From assembly GCA_947568835.1 (NCBI GenBank), contig OX387610.1, positions 2,535,001-2,599,000 on the forward strand: 64,000 nucleotides of DNA, written 5' to 3'. This document shows, one piece after another, positions 10,141 through 21,329 of this stretch. The stretch is from Protonemura montana (taxonomy: Eukaryota; Arthropoda; Insecta; Plecoptera; Nemouridae). The stretch's first letter is position 1. Every line of letters starts with the position of its first letter. A model generated the notes under the pieces. It had not been told where the DNA came from and searched no databases. It saw only the letters and a list, made by a program, of their open reading frames with translations. The translations under genes and the position numbers were made by a program.

Positions 10141-12104
10141 AGAGTGAAATTGCATTTATAATTTCAAGAAGGGGCTCCAAAAATGATTTCATAAAATGAT
10201 ATAACTGATCTCTGGTAAACATCACCAGTACTCTTATGGGTTAATGTTGCAAGACTGCTGTGTGGTCAGCCATTTGAACTAGTACATTTGTGCAACACTC
10301 TCTCCCTTGTACTCACGTCTCAAAACGTCGAAGACGCCCACCGAAGTTGTAAAGCGTCTCGACGCCAACGGCGACAATAGACGGCGATAAGGACGACGAT
10401 GCCGGATACGCGTCGTGGACAGATTCGGTGCCAAGACCGGAAATGGGGAAATAATTTGCGGGAAACGATTATCGTTGGGTTGTTGGGGTGTGTGGGGGTG
10501 GGGGCGTTACGTGGGAGCGGGAAACTGGGTTGATCGCAATGGGGTCGATTGAACGCTGAAAGTTGGCCATTCAGTAGGCGATGTAAGCGTGTGTTCATTT
10601 TGTTTCCGAGGGACGGGAACCGGAAATGAGGCTTTGACTGCTACCGATTGAATTGAGTGTCGAAACTGCATTGTCATGTTTTTCTACCGAATCTTAGTCT
10701 TTGACTTCTTTTGATTAGTGTGGCAGTGAATAGACAACTTCCTTTTGTTCATTTCCATTGAAAACTTTTCGTAAGTGTGTCAAAAAAGGGTCTGCACTAA
10801 ATTAACTTGAGGGCAATGTCATAACCTCAAAATGACAGATCGTATTTGCTTAAAATCCATATTACCACTGATGAAAGTTACGGTTAAACATATCTACAAC
10901 AACAGCTAGAAAAAATGTTCACAGATTTAGCTGGCGAATGTTGCACCAGCACTTACAATTTAGTTAAACATATGATTTTAGCTAGTTATTTAGATATAAA
11001 TGTATTTATTTGATATCTATTTTTTAATTTTTACTGCACTTTTCATTTAGAACCATCCGGTACGAATTTTACCCGAACTCTATTACATAGTTCGACAATT
11101 TTTCACCTCTGAGCGGAGTTATAATCCTCCTTCCAACGGACACTCACTTGATGTATCTACGATCCCCATTGTCCAGCAGGTTTAAACTGTCAACCGCACG
11201 TTGCGGCAAAACGTACCCACAAATTCGATACCAAAACAGGCGCCTGTGAAACAATGATTACCAAGGAAATACTTGCCACGCGCGGCAAGTAAATGAAATC
11301 TTGCAATGATAATCTATTCATTGCCGTGTACGCGGCTCAAAAACACACACACAGAGCATATTACTCCTGGCGATAAACATTTCAGTGTACAGTTCGCTCC
11401 TGAAAGCGTGGTTAGGGGGACAACGTTAGCAATTTTACTATCGAGACATAATTATTTCAAAAGCCAGGAGCACGCAAATTAAACCTGTTTTATTGTAGCA
11501 CGTGGCGCCGTTGCGTTTACGAGCGTCGAGCAGCGTAAAGTGACTTTAATCTCGTCGCAGATTAAGCGGACAGGGAATATTTTTTAATCCATTTTCAGCT
11601 CATTTTATTGCCGGTGGAAAACGCCGAATGGTTTTCATTAAATCTTACCCGGTTTTACTCGTCACCTGCCACCGATTTTGTCGCCACCAGGACGAGTTTT
11701 CTCGGCGCAGGAAGACGTTAATGACAGTTTCGCACGCGAATTCTCGCCGTTAAAAGATATCTTATGATTAAGAAGGTTACAACGTGCGGTCTTTGAACTA
11801 CGTGGACCAGGCGTTAAGGAGTTTTGCTCGGTTAACGATATGAATTAGATAACTTGGATGCAGGTTTATGTTTATTAACAATGACTACTGCGGGGAAGAA
11901 AATGACTTGATGACAGGTTAAAGACAGCAAGATACGGTGTGAGCCAATGGGTACGTAGCGAGTCATTTACTGCGAGCGTTAAAGTCACAACACCGCGCCA
12001 CTTCTTTGAAATTCATTGGCATTTCAAACTTTCCGTTCTATTGTAACACGCGAGTGATACAAATGAAAGAAATGCGGCCAAAAAGTCAAGGACAAATATA
12101 CTCA
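10141..12104. other. Longest array-free stretch of the first 15 kb; no gene seen
   Basis: About 1.96 kb has no tandem array and no recognised mobile element. It is largely AT-rich. The interval 11490-11770 is less AT-rich and lacks repeat features, so it might hold conserved non-coding sequence, though nothing in the sequence proves it. A (CA)n tract lies near 11345. Confidence 0.4.
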
Positions 12105-12642
12105 GATCAGCTGGCTGGATCCTATGCTCTATCCAGGTTATTTGAGATCAGCTGGCTGGATCCTATGCTCTATCCAGGTTATTTAAGATCAGCTGGCTGG
12201 ATCCTATGCTCTATCCAGGTTATTTGAGATCAGCTGACTGGATCCTATTCTCTATCCAGGTTATTTGAGATCAGCTGACTGAATCCTATGTTCTATCCAG
12301 GTTATTTGAGATCATCTGGCTGGATCCTATGCTCTATCCAGGTTATTTGAGATCAGCTGGCTGGATCCTATGCTCTATCTAGGTTGTTTGAGATCAGCTG
12401 GCTGGATCCTATGCTCTATCCAGGTTATTTGAGATCAGCTGGCTGGATCCTATGCTCTATCCAGGTTATTTGAGATCAGCTGGCTGGATCCTATGTTCTA
12501 TCCAGGTTAATGAGATCATCTGGCTGGATTCTATGCTCTATCCAGGTTATTTGAGATCAGCTGGCTAGATCCTATGCTCTACCCAGGTTATTTAAGATCA
12601 GCTGGCTGGATTGTATGCTCTATCCAGGTTATTTCAGATCAG
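12105..12642 (+). repeat. 41-bp satellite, locus 1, about 13 copies
   Basis: The unit is read from GATCAGCTGGCTGGATCC and TATGCTCTATCCAGG to TTATTTGA. The same family forms arrays at 43530-44350 (opposite orientation) and 53283-53965 (same orientation). This copy is the most diverged, with GACTGAATCC, TGTTCTATCC and ATCATCTGG variants, so it may be older than the 53-kb array. Confidence 0.95.
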
Positions 12643-13478
12643 TTATTCTACCCCCAGTAAACAAATGTGACCCAAAACGCGTCTTGACTTGCAGACCTTC
12701 CATCGGCAATGTCGTCGTTCGTTGTCCTTTCAAAAAGCAATTTGTTTCGTGACCGAAGCCACCATTTTAACGACAAAAATATCGATTGTCTGCCTCGTCG
12801 TTTAGGAAGCAAATTGCTCTGTGATTCACTTATAATTTTGAACGCGCGCGATTTAAGTGGCCTTTCCTCTATTAGTGTTTGTCGATTTTGTAGCCGGCAA
12901 CTGGGAGGAGGTTTTAAGACCACCCTCTGGCTCGAGACACAGCGCCAAAGGGATTTGTTCTACAAGCTCTGCTTTACATTAGGCACCGCCACAGAGAACT
13001 ACTTCTGTGAATTAGAAGTTATGAGCTTGCAGAAAGCTCGGCAACATTCGTAGCAACACGATGTTGGTCTTCTTATTTATGAGCGCTAGTCATTTTTTAT
13101 TCACTGCATTGCCGAGAGTTTAAATTAAGGAAATGAAACACTGTCGTTTGTTCTTATGACCCCGTGTTTTGTAACAATGGCGTACGGTCTCTTCATTTAT
13201 TGGATTGCTACCGAATTGTGGACATGTATTGCTTTGTATTGTCTGTCTGCTAAAAGTTTAACTTTTGTTACACAAACCCAGTAGGGTGTCGCCGATTCTC
13301 TTCTGATCAGCGTTAAGTTTGCAGAGATATTTGAAAAAAAACAGCTTAAAACTACACAAAAATCTTGACTGAGAAAATTTGCGGATCTTTTATTTTAAAA
13401 CGTTAAATATCTCTACGAGATTAACATATTTGCAAGAAATATTTCAGTTTTGAGCATTTTTTTGTCATTTTTTCCTCA
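12643..13478. other. Unique region with no recognised gene
   Basis: Open frames on both strands at 12648-13053 have no recognisable domain. The plus-strand frame 12709-13053 (114 codons) is the most gene-like, being rich in Ser, Cys and Leu, but it shows no clear splice sites. I do not call it. Confidence 0.35.
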
Positions 13479-13641
13479 CCTCGTGCCCCTGAACGCAGCC
13501 CGCAAAGCAGACTCGGCTCCTCCACCTCGTGCCCCTGAACGCAGCCCGCAGAGCAGACTCGGGTCCTCCACCTCGTGCCCCTGAACGCAGCCCGCAAAGC
13601 AGACTCGGCTCCTCCACCTTGTGTCCCTGAACGCAGCCCGC
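13479..13641 (+). repeat. 46-bp tandem repeat, 3.5 copies
   Basis: Units start at 13479, 13525, 13571 and 13617 with CCTCGTGCCCCTGAACGCAG. Copies differ by one or two bases (AAGCAG/GAGCAG, GGCTCC/GGGTCC). Confidence 0.93.
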
Positions 13642-14344
13642 GATTATATTACCAAACGAACATAAATTCCTCTCGATTCCATTTAAGACAAGCACCTGCA
13701 ACGTGTGGCTTGGAGAAAACTTTAGTTACAAATTTCTAGCTAACAGATGTTTGAAATCAACATAATTTAACTAACTTTGTCATTTTCTCACCCTTACTAT
13801 GTCAACCATATGAGGTAAATATAGATAAGGGTAAAAATACCTGCAATTTAACTGTGAATTCTCTGACATTGGAACGATTTCTTGTGATTTGGGAGCTTTT
13901 TGTTGGCGCTTTAGGAAGAGCTTTTGATGCACTGGGAAGAAGCTTTGTGACGCCATCTTGTTTCTAATTATCACAGTTCGCCTTGAAGCCCCAAGATGAC
14001 TCGCGATCAGGAATTCAATGACAAGTAAATTTCCATGCCGCGTTTCCAGCGGCAGATATCTTTCGATTGTAAAAACCTGCTTTTATTAAATTATTGCCGT
14101 TATTAAATTTATTTCTCGAGCAACTGCTCGGCGGCTGATAGCGACGGAGCGTAATAAACTGAGACGCTTTTTCAATTTCGCATAATAAAATGTCAGACAA
14201 CGGCGACACCAGCACGACACCAATCTAAATGATTACATAAAGTGCCGAGAGTTTTACGTTTCTTGAACAAAAAAATATACGTTCACTTGATCGTTTCTGT
14301 GCCGAGCTGCGATAGTTTGACGACCATATGGCCTTTTTGGGCAT
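13642..14344. other. Unique spacer with no recognised gene
   Basis: No coding signal. A GCCATCTTG core lies near 13953. The rest is AT-rich single-copy sequence. Confidence 0.4.
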
Positions 14345-14937
14345 GATTCGGGCCGGCAATGAGTATTTCGGGCCTGATCTGGGCATGAAACGAGGATTCA
14401 GGGCCTGTAATAGACAAACGATCATACTTTCAGGCTTGATTCGGGCCGGCAATAAGTATTTCGGGCCTGATCTGGGCATGAAACGAGGATTCAGGGCCTG
14501 AAATAGACAAACAATCATACTTTCAGGCTTGATTCGGGCCGGCAATAAGTATTTCGGGCCTGATCTGGGCATGAAACGAGGATTCAGGGCCTGATATAGG
14601 CTGACAATCATACTTTCAGGCTTGATTCGGGCCGGCAATAAGTATTTCGGGCCTGATCTGGGCATGAAACGAGGATTCAGGGCCTGATATAGGCTGACAA
14701 TCATACTTTCAGGCTTGATTCGGGCCGGCAATAAGTATTTCGGGCCTGATCTGGGCATGAAACGAGGATTCAGTGCCTGATATAGGCTGACAATTATACT
14801 TTCAGGCTTGATTCGGGCCGGAAATAAGTATTTCGGGCCTGATCTGGGCATGAAACGAGGATTCAGGGCCTGATATAGGCTGACAATTATACTTTCAGGC
14901 TTGATTCGGGCCGGCAATGAGTATTTCTGGCATGACG
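14345..14937 (-). repeat. 93-bp tandem repeat, about 6.4 copies
   Basis: GATTCGGGCCGGCAAT begins at 14345 and then exactly every 93 bp to 14903. Units also hold TTTCGGGCCTGATCTGGGCA and AAACGAGGATTCAG. The period is 31 codons, so a 230-codon minus frame (14225-14917) stays open. It has no domain, and I treat it as a by-product of the period. Confidence 0.94.
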
Positions 14938-15416
14938 CAATCAGAATCAGTCGTTAAAGCTTCGAAGTCGTGGATTATTAAAAAATATATTTTTATTATA
15001 AGCATGACTTTTGTTTTGCTGTGCCAAAATCAACAAAAATGTCCCAAGTTTACATGCTCTTTTACAATTTGGATCACTTTCAGCTTATTTTTGTTTAACT
15101 CTTTACTTAGATTAATAAATTATAGCAGTATTTTTTTTTTACTTTGTTACTTTGGTACCACCTTTCATTCTTGATCAAGAAAAAAGGACATTTTTTTCTG
15201 AATATGACGAGCCGTGCCTCACCGAAACGTCAAGAATTCAGACCTTTTATTTAGCCCTGCAAACCTCTTCTATGCATAGCACATCGGTAAAACAGGTCAA
15301 ATAAAAGAAATTTAGATTTTTCTTCACTAAGATTTGAAGAAAATGGCCCGACTTTTTGTAGCTGATTGTTAATGGTTCGATAAAGTAAACGATATTTGTG
15401 GTTACCTCTACGACAG
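14938..15416. other. AT-rich sequence upstream of a candidate exon
   Basis: No repeat or gene is recognised. The 3' end, with TTTGTGGTTACCTCTACGAC followed by AG, reads as a weak splice acceptor for the next feature. Confidence 0.35.
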
Positions 15417-15611
15417 GATGATCGAGGCTCAGTGGCAATGAACCTAAACTGGAAGCTCAGACGACAAAAAGGTTCGAAGCCGTCACGGCCAGCTTTCTTG
15501 AAAGATCCAGCTCACTCTTCTGTTCTACCATCTTACACGCAACTGTCAAATCGACTTTTACAAAGAAAGCTTGATGTTCTAGAAAAGCAGATTCAGAAAT
15601 GGGACAGTTAA
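15417..15611 (+). CDS. Candidate terminal exon, unknown protein
   Basis: An open frame begins directly after an acceptor-like CTACGACAG and ends at a TAA at 15609-15611 (64 codons). The predicted peptide is basic and ends in a heptad-like stretch, LLQRKLDVLEKQIQKW, compatible with a short coiled coil. It lies outside any tandem array, and its composition (Lys, Arg, Ser, Pro, Leu) looks more protein-like than most frames here. No family is recognised. There is no in-frame ATG near the 5' end apart from one 10 codons in, so it would need upstream exons beyond what I can identify. It could be a real last exon, a pseudogene fragment or chance. Confidence 0.3.
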   Translation, partial: DDRGSVAMNLNWKLRRQKGSKPSRPAFLKDPAHSSVLPSYTQLSNRLLQRKLDVLEKQIQKWDS

Positions 15612-15748
15612 AAAGCAGTTTAATATCTCGAGTCCCCTTTTAGGCACCACGTTTTGAGATATTGTTAGCGTTCATAATATGAAAATACCTTTCCCATTGC
15701 AAGCATTTGCAATTTTAATCAGATTTACTAGTGTATTTTCTGTAGTAG

Positions 15749-15882
15749 GTACAAGACATTTAAAATCAAACTAATTACGCGAGAACACGATGAAAAGGTT
15801 GATAAAAGCGGTGTCAGCAACAGTGAAGATAACGAGAGAGAAAAGAATAAAAAACGGTTTAAAGACGATGATGAAAATACCT
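15749..15882 (+). CDS. Candidate internal exon, charged low-complexity peptide
   Basis: The segment lies between an acceptor-like ATTTTCTGTAGTAG and a donor-like CCT|GTAAGG at 15883. The open frame encodes a charged, Lys/Asp/Glu-rich peptide with REHDEKVDKSG and KKRFKDDDENT, typical of disordered nuclear proteins. If unspliced, it stops at 15906-15908. The preceding candidate exon ends in a stop, so the two cannot be joined in that order; they would be alternative ends or unrelated. No family is recognised. Confidence 0.28.
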
Positions 15883-15908
15883 GTAAGGAATTTCTAAGAA
15901 ATACTTAA

Positions 15909-17370
15909 ATTAATACAGCACTGCACTGGTCTTAGTAATTAAGTCATTTTGTAGAAAAACATACGAGAATAAGCGAGATGCACAGCGACAGGGTTGAAAT
16001 TATTTTATATCAGTTGCATGCTTCGGGTTTTAATTACAACATACTTTGAATACGTCATCAGTTTTAATGAAGCGTTCATTTCAATTGCATTTCTGTTGCG
16101 TGGATGCATTAATTAATTAATTAGCATGCCACGCTTGTTTGAAATGCACTGGTATTAGCGGAACAATGGACGAGACCTTTTGATGCAGTGCCGACATATT
16201 TCAAATAAGCTTATGCATTGCAGTCATTGCCCGAGGCCATATGCTCAATGTATAATCCCCAATTCCTTGTGCTCAATTCCGTACCCAATTCCATGCCTAA
16301 TTTCCAATTTCTAATACCAAATGCTATATATATTTCCAAATCCCTGGTCCTTTTCTCCAATGCCTTGACCAATGCCATGCCCATTTGCTAATGCCCAACG
16401 CCATGGCCAATGACTTGCCTAATTCCATGCCCAATTACCAATTTCTTATACAAAATGCCATACATATTTCCATTTCCCTAGTCCTTATCTCCAATGCCAT
16501 GCCCAATTCGTAGTGCTCTAAGCCATTACCAATTCGCAATTCCCAAATTATGATACCAAATGCCATATTATTTCTAAATCTCTATTCTCAGTGACCAATT
16601 CTATACTAAATGCCATGCCCAATGCCAGCTTAATGGCTAATGCCTTGTCCAATACCCAATGTTCGATGCCCAATGCGATGGTCAAAAACACAGTTGTACG
16701 TACTATCTGAAAATGATGCATGGAATTCACTTTACTAATGTTGAAAATGTTGAAAAAGATTCCGTTCAGTTGAATGACTGAGAATTTGCTTTAAGACAAA
16801 TCAAGTGACCGTTACAATGAAATTAAAACAAAATATCGAAACTTGAAAGTGTTCTAGAACTGGAATGGAATTTGTGACAGAGCTCTTGTTGAGGTTGCTG
16901 CACCCACTTGCCCCAATAAAGCGCCCTAACAAGACTAGGTTTAAAACAAGGCCTAACAAGGCCTAAACAAACAATGGCTTCGTTGTTAACTTTTCTAGAC
17001 TAGGAATTATAGGAATTATATTATTTATTGTCTTATTATATTATTTAATTATCCTAGGAATTATAAAACCTAGATTTGTTCGCAAATCCGTATGACAACG
17101 TAACCGATGTCTATGAATTTTAGAAGTTTTCACAAGCATAAAAAACACAAGCAACGACGCGAGTTCGAGCGGGATTTGGCAATAAAATACTGTTTGTGCT
17201 CAATGGAGGGAATGTCCCACTAATGTTTCAGTGGGGAAATCACCCCCCCCCCCCCCACCACCTCATGTCGTACATCGATTGGACCTGATTTTTGTCCCTA
17301 ATAATAGTGACCTATTTGCTTCAGATTGCCAGCAAGACCAACAAAGTCGTCAGCATTACCATAATACGAC
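15909..17370. other. AT-rich region with a degenerate repeat and homopolymers
   Basis: No gene is recognised. It contains a TTAATTAATTAATTAG run near 16110, the degenerate repeat listed at 16245-16690, ATTATATTATTTA-rich sequence near 17020 and a C14 run at 17243-17256. Confidence 0.45.
16245..16690 (+). repeat. Degenerate AATGCC/AATTCC repeat with a diverged higher-order unit
   Basis: Words such as CCAATGCCATGCCCAATT recur every 10-20 bp with heavy divergence. A longer block (CAATTTCTAATACCAAATGC through TCTCCAATGCC) near 16302 recurs near 16439 and more weakly near 16535. This suggests an old minisatellite that is decaying, in contrast with the near-perfect arrays around it. Confidence 0.6.
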
Positions 17371-17960
17371 CTGGTCTCTGTCTTACCTACTTGGTCTCGG
17401 TCTTGCCTACTTGGTCTCTGTCTTGCCTACTTGGTCTCGGTCTTGCCTACTTGGTCTCGGTCTTGCCTACTTGGTCTCGGTCTTGCCTACTTGGTCTCTG
17501 TCTTGCCTACTTGGTCTCGGTCTTGCCTACTTGGTCTCGGTCTTGCCTACTTGGTCTCTGTCTTGCCTACTTGGTCTCGGTCTTGCCTACTTGGTCTCTG
17601 TCTTGCCTACTTGGTCTCGGTCTTGCCTACTTGGTCTCTGTCTTGCCTACTTGGTCTCGGTCTTGCCTACTTGGTCTCGGTCTTGCCTACTTGGTCTCGG
17701 TCTTGCCTACTTGGTCTCGGTTTTGCCTATTTGGTCTCTGTCTTGCCTACTTGGTCTCTGTCTTGCCTACTTGGTCTCGGTTTTGCCTACTTGGTCTTGG
17801 TCTTGCCTACTTGGTCTCGGTCTTGCCTACTAGGTCTCTGTCTTGCCTACTTGGTCTCTGTCTTGCCTACTTGGTCTCTGTCTTGCCTACTTCGTCTCGG
17901 TCTTGCCTACTTGGTCTCTGTCTTGCCTGCTTGGTCTTGGTCTTGCCTACTTGATCTCAA
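17371..17960 (+). repeat. 20-bp minisatellite, about 30 copies
   Basis: The unit is TCTTGCCTACTTGGTCTCGG. The main variant changes the penultimate G to T (CTCTG). Rare changes (TTTTGCCTAT, TAGGTCTCTG, TCTTGG) cluster in the last ten units. The first units read CTGGTCTCTGTCTTACC. Confidence 0.96.
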
Positions 17961-18671
17961 ATGTCGCGCTATGCAAAATTAAAATGCCAACATTTTAAAG
18001 GCATTCTTCGGTCAGCATTTCCTAGCATTACTGTTTAAAACACTCATAAAATGACCAGCAGTGCAGAGTTCATTAAAGTCGCGTTCAGAAAACGCGGCCT
18101 GCTATTTTTCAATTTCTTTTCCCGCCCTCGAGTAGAAACTCGATTAGATCGCATGAACTTTGCCGTCGCTCGAGCTGATCTATGCACCAACACATAGCCG
18201 GGAAAACTGTGCCAGCGAATCATAATTCATCTATTTAAACTCTTTTCATAAGGTCGCCGGAGTTAAAAATGTCAACAAGCATTTGCTCACATGACATTTT
18301 AGTTAAAAAGCAATTAAGATAAAAAGAAAATACTACACATACATATATACACTAGCGCTAGTGTGGTCGGTGTTTGCACTACGTCACACTAATGGGTGCC
18401 AAGGGTCTATCTGATTTTTGAGGTGCATTGCCTCGCTTTCTCTCCGTCTCTCTCTCATGTGAAGTTATTGCTGGATTAATTCGCATGGCCGTTTATTATG
18501 AGAGGGTGGGGGTTTGTTGCAGCTTTAACTAGGCACGTGGAGGCAATATGCTAATACGTCATCGCATGCAAGGAGTTGTCGACATAGTTCTTTGCTGGAA
18601 ATAAGCTGTCAGGCAGCACGATTCTTTGCTCGAGTTAATTTCACTTTTGATTTTTTTTTAAGGAATTTCTC
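17961..18671. other. Unique region with a perfect 14-bp palindrome
   Basis: No gene is recognised. CACTAGCGCTAGTG at 18350-18363 is a perfect palindrome preceded by an alternating purine-pyrimidine ACATACATATATAC tract. The rest is AT-rich. Confidence 0.45.
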
Positions 18672-19285
18672 GGATTTGGTGTTTAACGACGCACTGTTTT
18701 GACAGCGGGTGGTAATTGTTTAATGGCGTCGGTGACTAAGAGGATATTGATAAAATCCGGTGCCGGCACGTAGCCTACTCCTGTCTAAGACCAAGGGGAC
18801 CACCGGCTTAACGTTCCTTCTGAAGGACAGTATAATGCGAACAACAGCATTCCTCCACAAATCCATGCTGTCGAGAGGTTGATAAGCAAGGCGAGTAAAG
18901 TTGCTGTACTAACTTTCATCCCTCCAACCTCTCTCTCCCGAACAGAATTGGTCATGAGTATGATGGTCACCCATCCAATACCTGACCCAGCGCAGTGTTG
19001 CTTAACTTTCATCCCTCCAACCTCTCTCCCAAACAGCTGGTCATGTGTATGATGGTCACCCATCCAATACCTGACCGAGCGCAGTGTTGCCTAACTTTCA
19101 TCCCTCCAACCTCTCTCCCAAACAGAACTGATCATGTGTATGATGATCACCCATCCAATACCTGACTCAGCGCAGTGTTGCTTAACTTTCATCCCTCCAA
19201 CCTCTCTCCCGAATAGAACTGGTCATGTGTATGATGGTCACCCATCCAATACCTGACCCAGCACAGTGTTGCTTAACTTCAATGA
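18672..19285 (-). mobile_element. 5S-headed SINE-like element, near full length
   Basis: Read on the minus strand: a 5S-derived head truncated at its 5' end, four 91-bp head/linker units, then the body (AGAGGTTGATAAGCAAGGCG, CCGGCTTAACG, GCCGGCACGTAGCC), and last the tail GTGCGTCGTTAAACACC at the low-coordinate end. Internal differences (GTCATGAGTATG, GATCATGTGTATGATGATC) show that the units have diverged since amplification. Confidence 0.85.
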
Positions 19286-19856
19286 TTGTAATGAACAGAC
19301 TGTACACGTGGTGCCCAGTGTTAAGCTCGTGTCGACGCTCTAGTTTGGCTTGGACTGTACACGTGCAGGTCGAGCCGGGGTGTGGCGTGCCAATAGTGCA
19401 TTAAAGTCGGACGACAGCGCGACTTGGTTGCAATGGTTAGTCGAGCGGGAACGAATCACAATCTGAATGAACATTTGTCCAGTGGCGGTAGTGGATGCTT
19501 TCAGTGATGCTCTAGCTGCTTACACATGTTTGAAAACATTTTAACATTCTTCCCGAGTTAGTTAATAAAAAAGACCAGGCTTCAGAGAAACTCATCACAA
19601 AAATGATCTGGACTACTAACTTGCTGTTGTTTTTATAATTTTGTATTTTCTATTTTAGTAAAACTGAAAGGTTTTCTTTGTAAGCAATGCAAATATTTGC
19701 GGTTTTCCAGTCGTTTTTCTCAACATTTAGACATTTTTCCATGTTTTTATCAGTTTTCCTGTCACGTTCAATATCACAAACTGGCAATATTATTCATTAG
19801 CAGTATTGTTTCACAGAGATAAACATGAGCTACTACCAAGGACTGTTTAATTATTA
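19286..19856. other. Unique region with no recognised gene
   Basis: It contains a short duplicated GACTGTACACGTG near 19299 and 19351. Otherwise AT-rich single-copy sequence. Confidence 0.4.
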
Positions 19857-20225
19857 TCAACACTATAACCGTCTCAAAAATTGATGCCCAAACGCGGACT
19901 CGAACCCCGATTTTCACCTGTCGCGGGTGTTGCTCTAACCAATTGAGCTACTTGGACCCCGATCTCCTCCTGTCGCGGGTGTTGCTCCAACCAATTGAGC
20001 TACTTGGACACTGGCTTTTTGAGACGATTTTAGTGTATTTGATGAGAATGACAGTTCTCCAAGGAGTAGAACCATGAGGCTGTGAATGCTCACAGTCACT
20101 CTGATTCTAGTGACGCTATATCACGTCACAACCTGTCAATCTCGAGTAACTTCAATTTGACGTTGGATGCGTTGTATTTAGATGAAATCTTATTTAAATT
20201 GCAAACGCTTGCAATGTGGCTGGGA
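19857..20225 (-). mobile_element. tRNA-bearing inverted-repeat element with a duplicated tRNA-like part
   Basis: The element begins ATAACCGTCTCAAAAATTG and carries a tRNA-like sequence on the minus strand (19885-19957) followed by a second, 5'-half-only copy (19958-20009). It then has GGCTTTTTGAGACGATTTTA, the inverted partner of its start. Next comes a body with CTCCAAGGAGTAGAACCATG and GTGACGCTATATCACGTCAC, then the outer end GCAAACGCTTGCAATG at about 20200. Box B (GGGTTCGAGTCC) and box A (TAGCTCAATTGG) are present on the minus strand. Confidence 0.8.
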
Positions 20226-21329
20226 CCACAAAGATTAAAACGAATCTTCTAAAACTGGCCCAAAGCTAAAAATAAAATATTTGTGTTAACTCCCCACGAT
20301 AACCAACTGACATGCAGCTTCCAAAAATCGCCCACACGCGACGCCACTGAATTCCACAGCCTTGTACATTAAATCTGAACACGGGCGAACGCAGGTAATA
20401 AAGCAAGCCGTGTGCTATACGTCAGCGAGGCATGAAACTTTCAATTCTCCGTTTTGCGCAGTGGGAAACGTTTTTTTCTCGCCTAAACTAGCGATTAGCC
20501 GTTGTTTTTATAGAAGACCGTGGTCTGGGGGTGGTTCGGGTAGAAGGGGTAGCACTAAATACTTAGCTGATAACTGCTGCTACGGAATAGATATGATTAA
20601 GACGTCTGATTGGATCGCTTTTTAAATGGATGGCATCGTAAAGAAACCAAGGAATGGCATGCTCCACTTTTTTATGGCGGAAAAGGATACGTCTTGGGTT
20701 TCGTGGCTGGCTACTTTACTGGGGGGGTAATTGCTGGCTGAGCTATAGCACGGAATTGTTATGAGATATTTAGGAAAGGATATATATAATCGGTTTCTTG
20801 TTGGAAGAATACTTTAGTTACACGGATGTGGCCGCTTTTAGTAACAGCACAACTTAAAGTTCGGGGCAAGAAACGCGTTCCTTGGTGTTTCGTTTCGGTC
20901 GAATGATGAATAGAGTTTGTACAACATTTATTTTTTTTGTATCTCAATTCTGAAATAAAAAGATAAAAATCGCAACATTGTAGACGTTGTTGATGAACAT
21001 TTCGATTGTGTCAATTGTTGTAAAATTAACCCCCCTTTTTAACAAAGTGTTGCCAGGTCGTAAAAAAAGCACCTTGTTTTTTTTCCTTAAAGTGGTGCGA
21101 TTGTCGTCATGCGTTTTCTTTCTTAAATTGTAACCGGAAAATCGATTTTCTGCCTCAAAGCCGAGGCAAGTGTATGCATTGAACGGTGCCTTGCATGAGG
21201 CCGGGAAATCGTTTATGTGTTTGCCTTATTTTAAAGTAGTTAGCCCGATGCAGTTTAAAGAAATTAACTCCTTATTTGAGTCATTTTTCGGTCTTTTTTC
21301 TGAAACTAAACCGTTAGGGGGCAGCACCT
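20226..21329. other. Unique region with no recognised gene
   Basis: No repeat family is recognised. Short frames, for example 20362-20625, have no domain. The sequence is mostly AT-rich with T runs near 21010-21085. Confidence 0.4.

Noticed and set aside
14225..14917. 230-codon minus-strand gene
   Set aside because: The frame is the product of a 93-bp (31-codon) tandem period. Its non-repetitive C-terminal end has no recognised domain.
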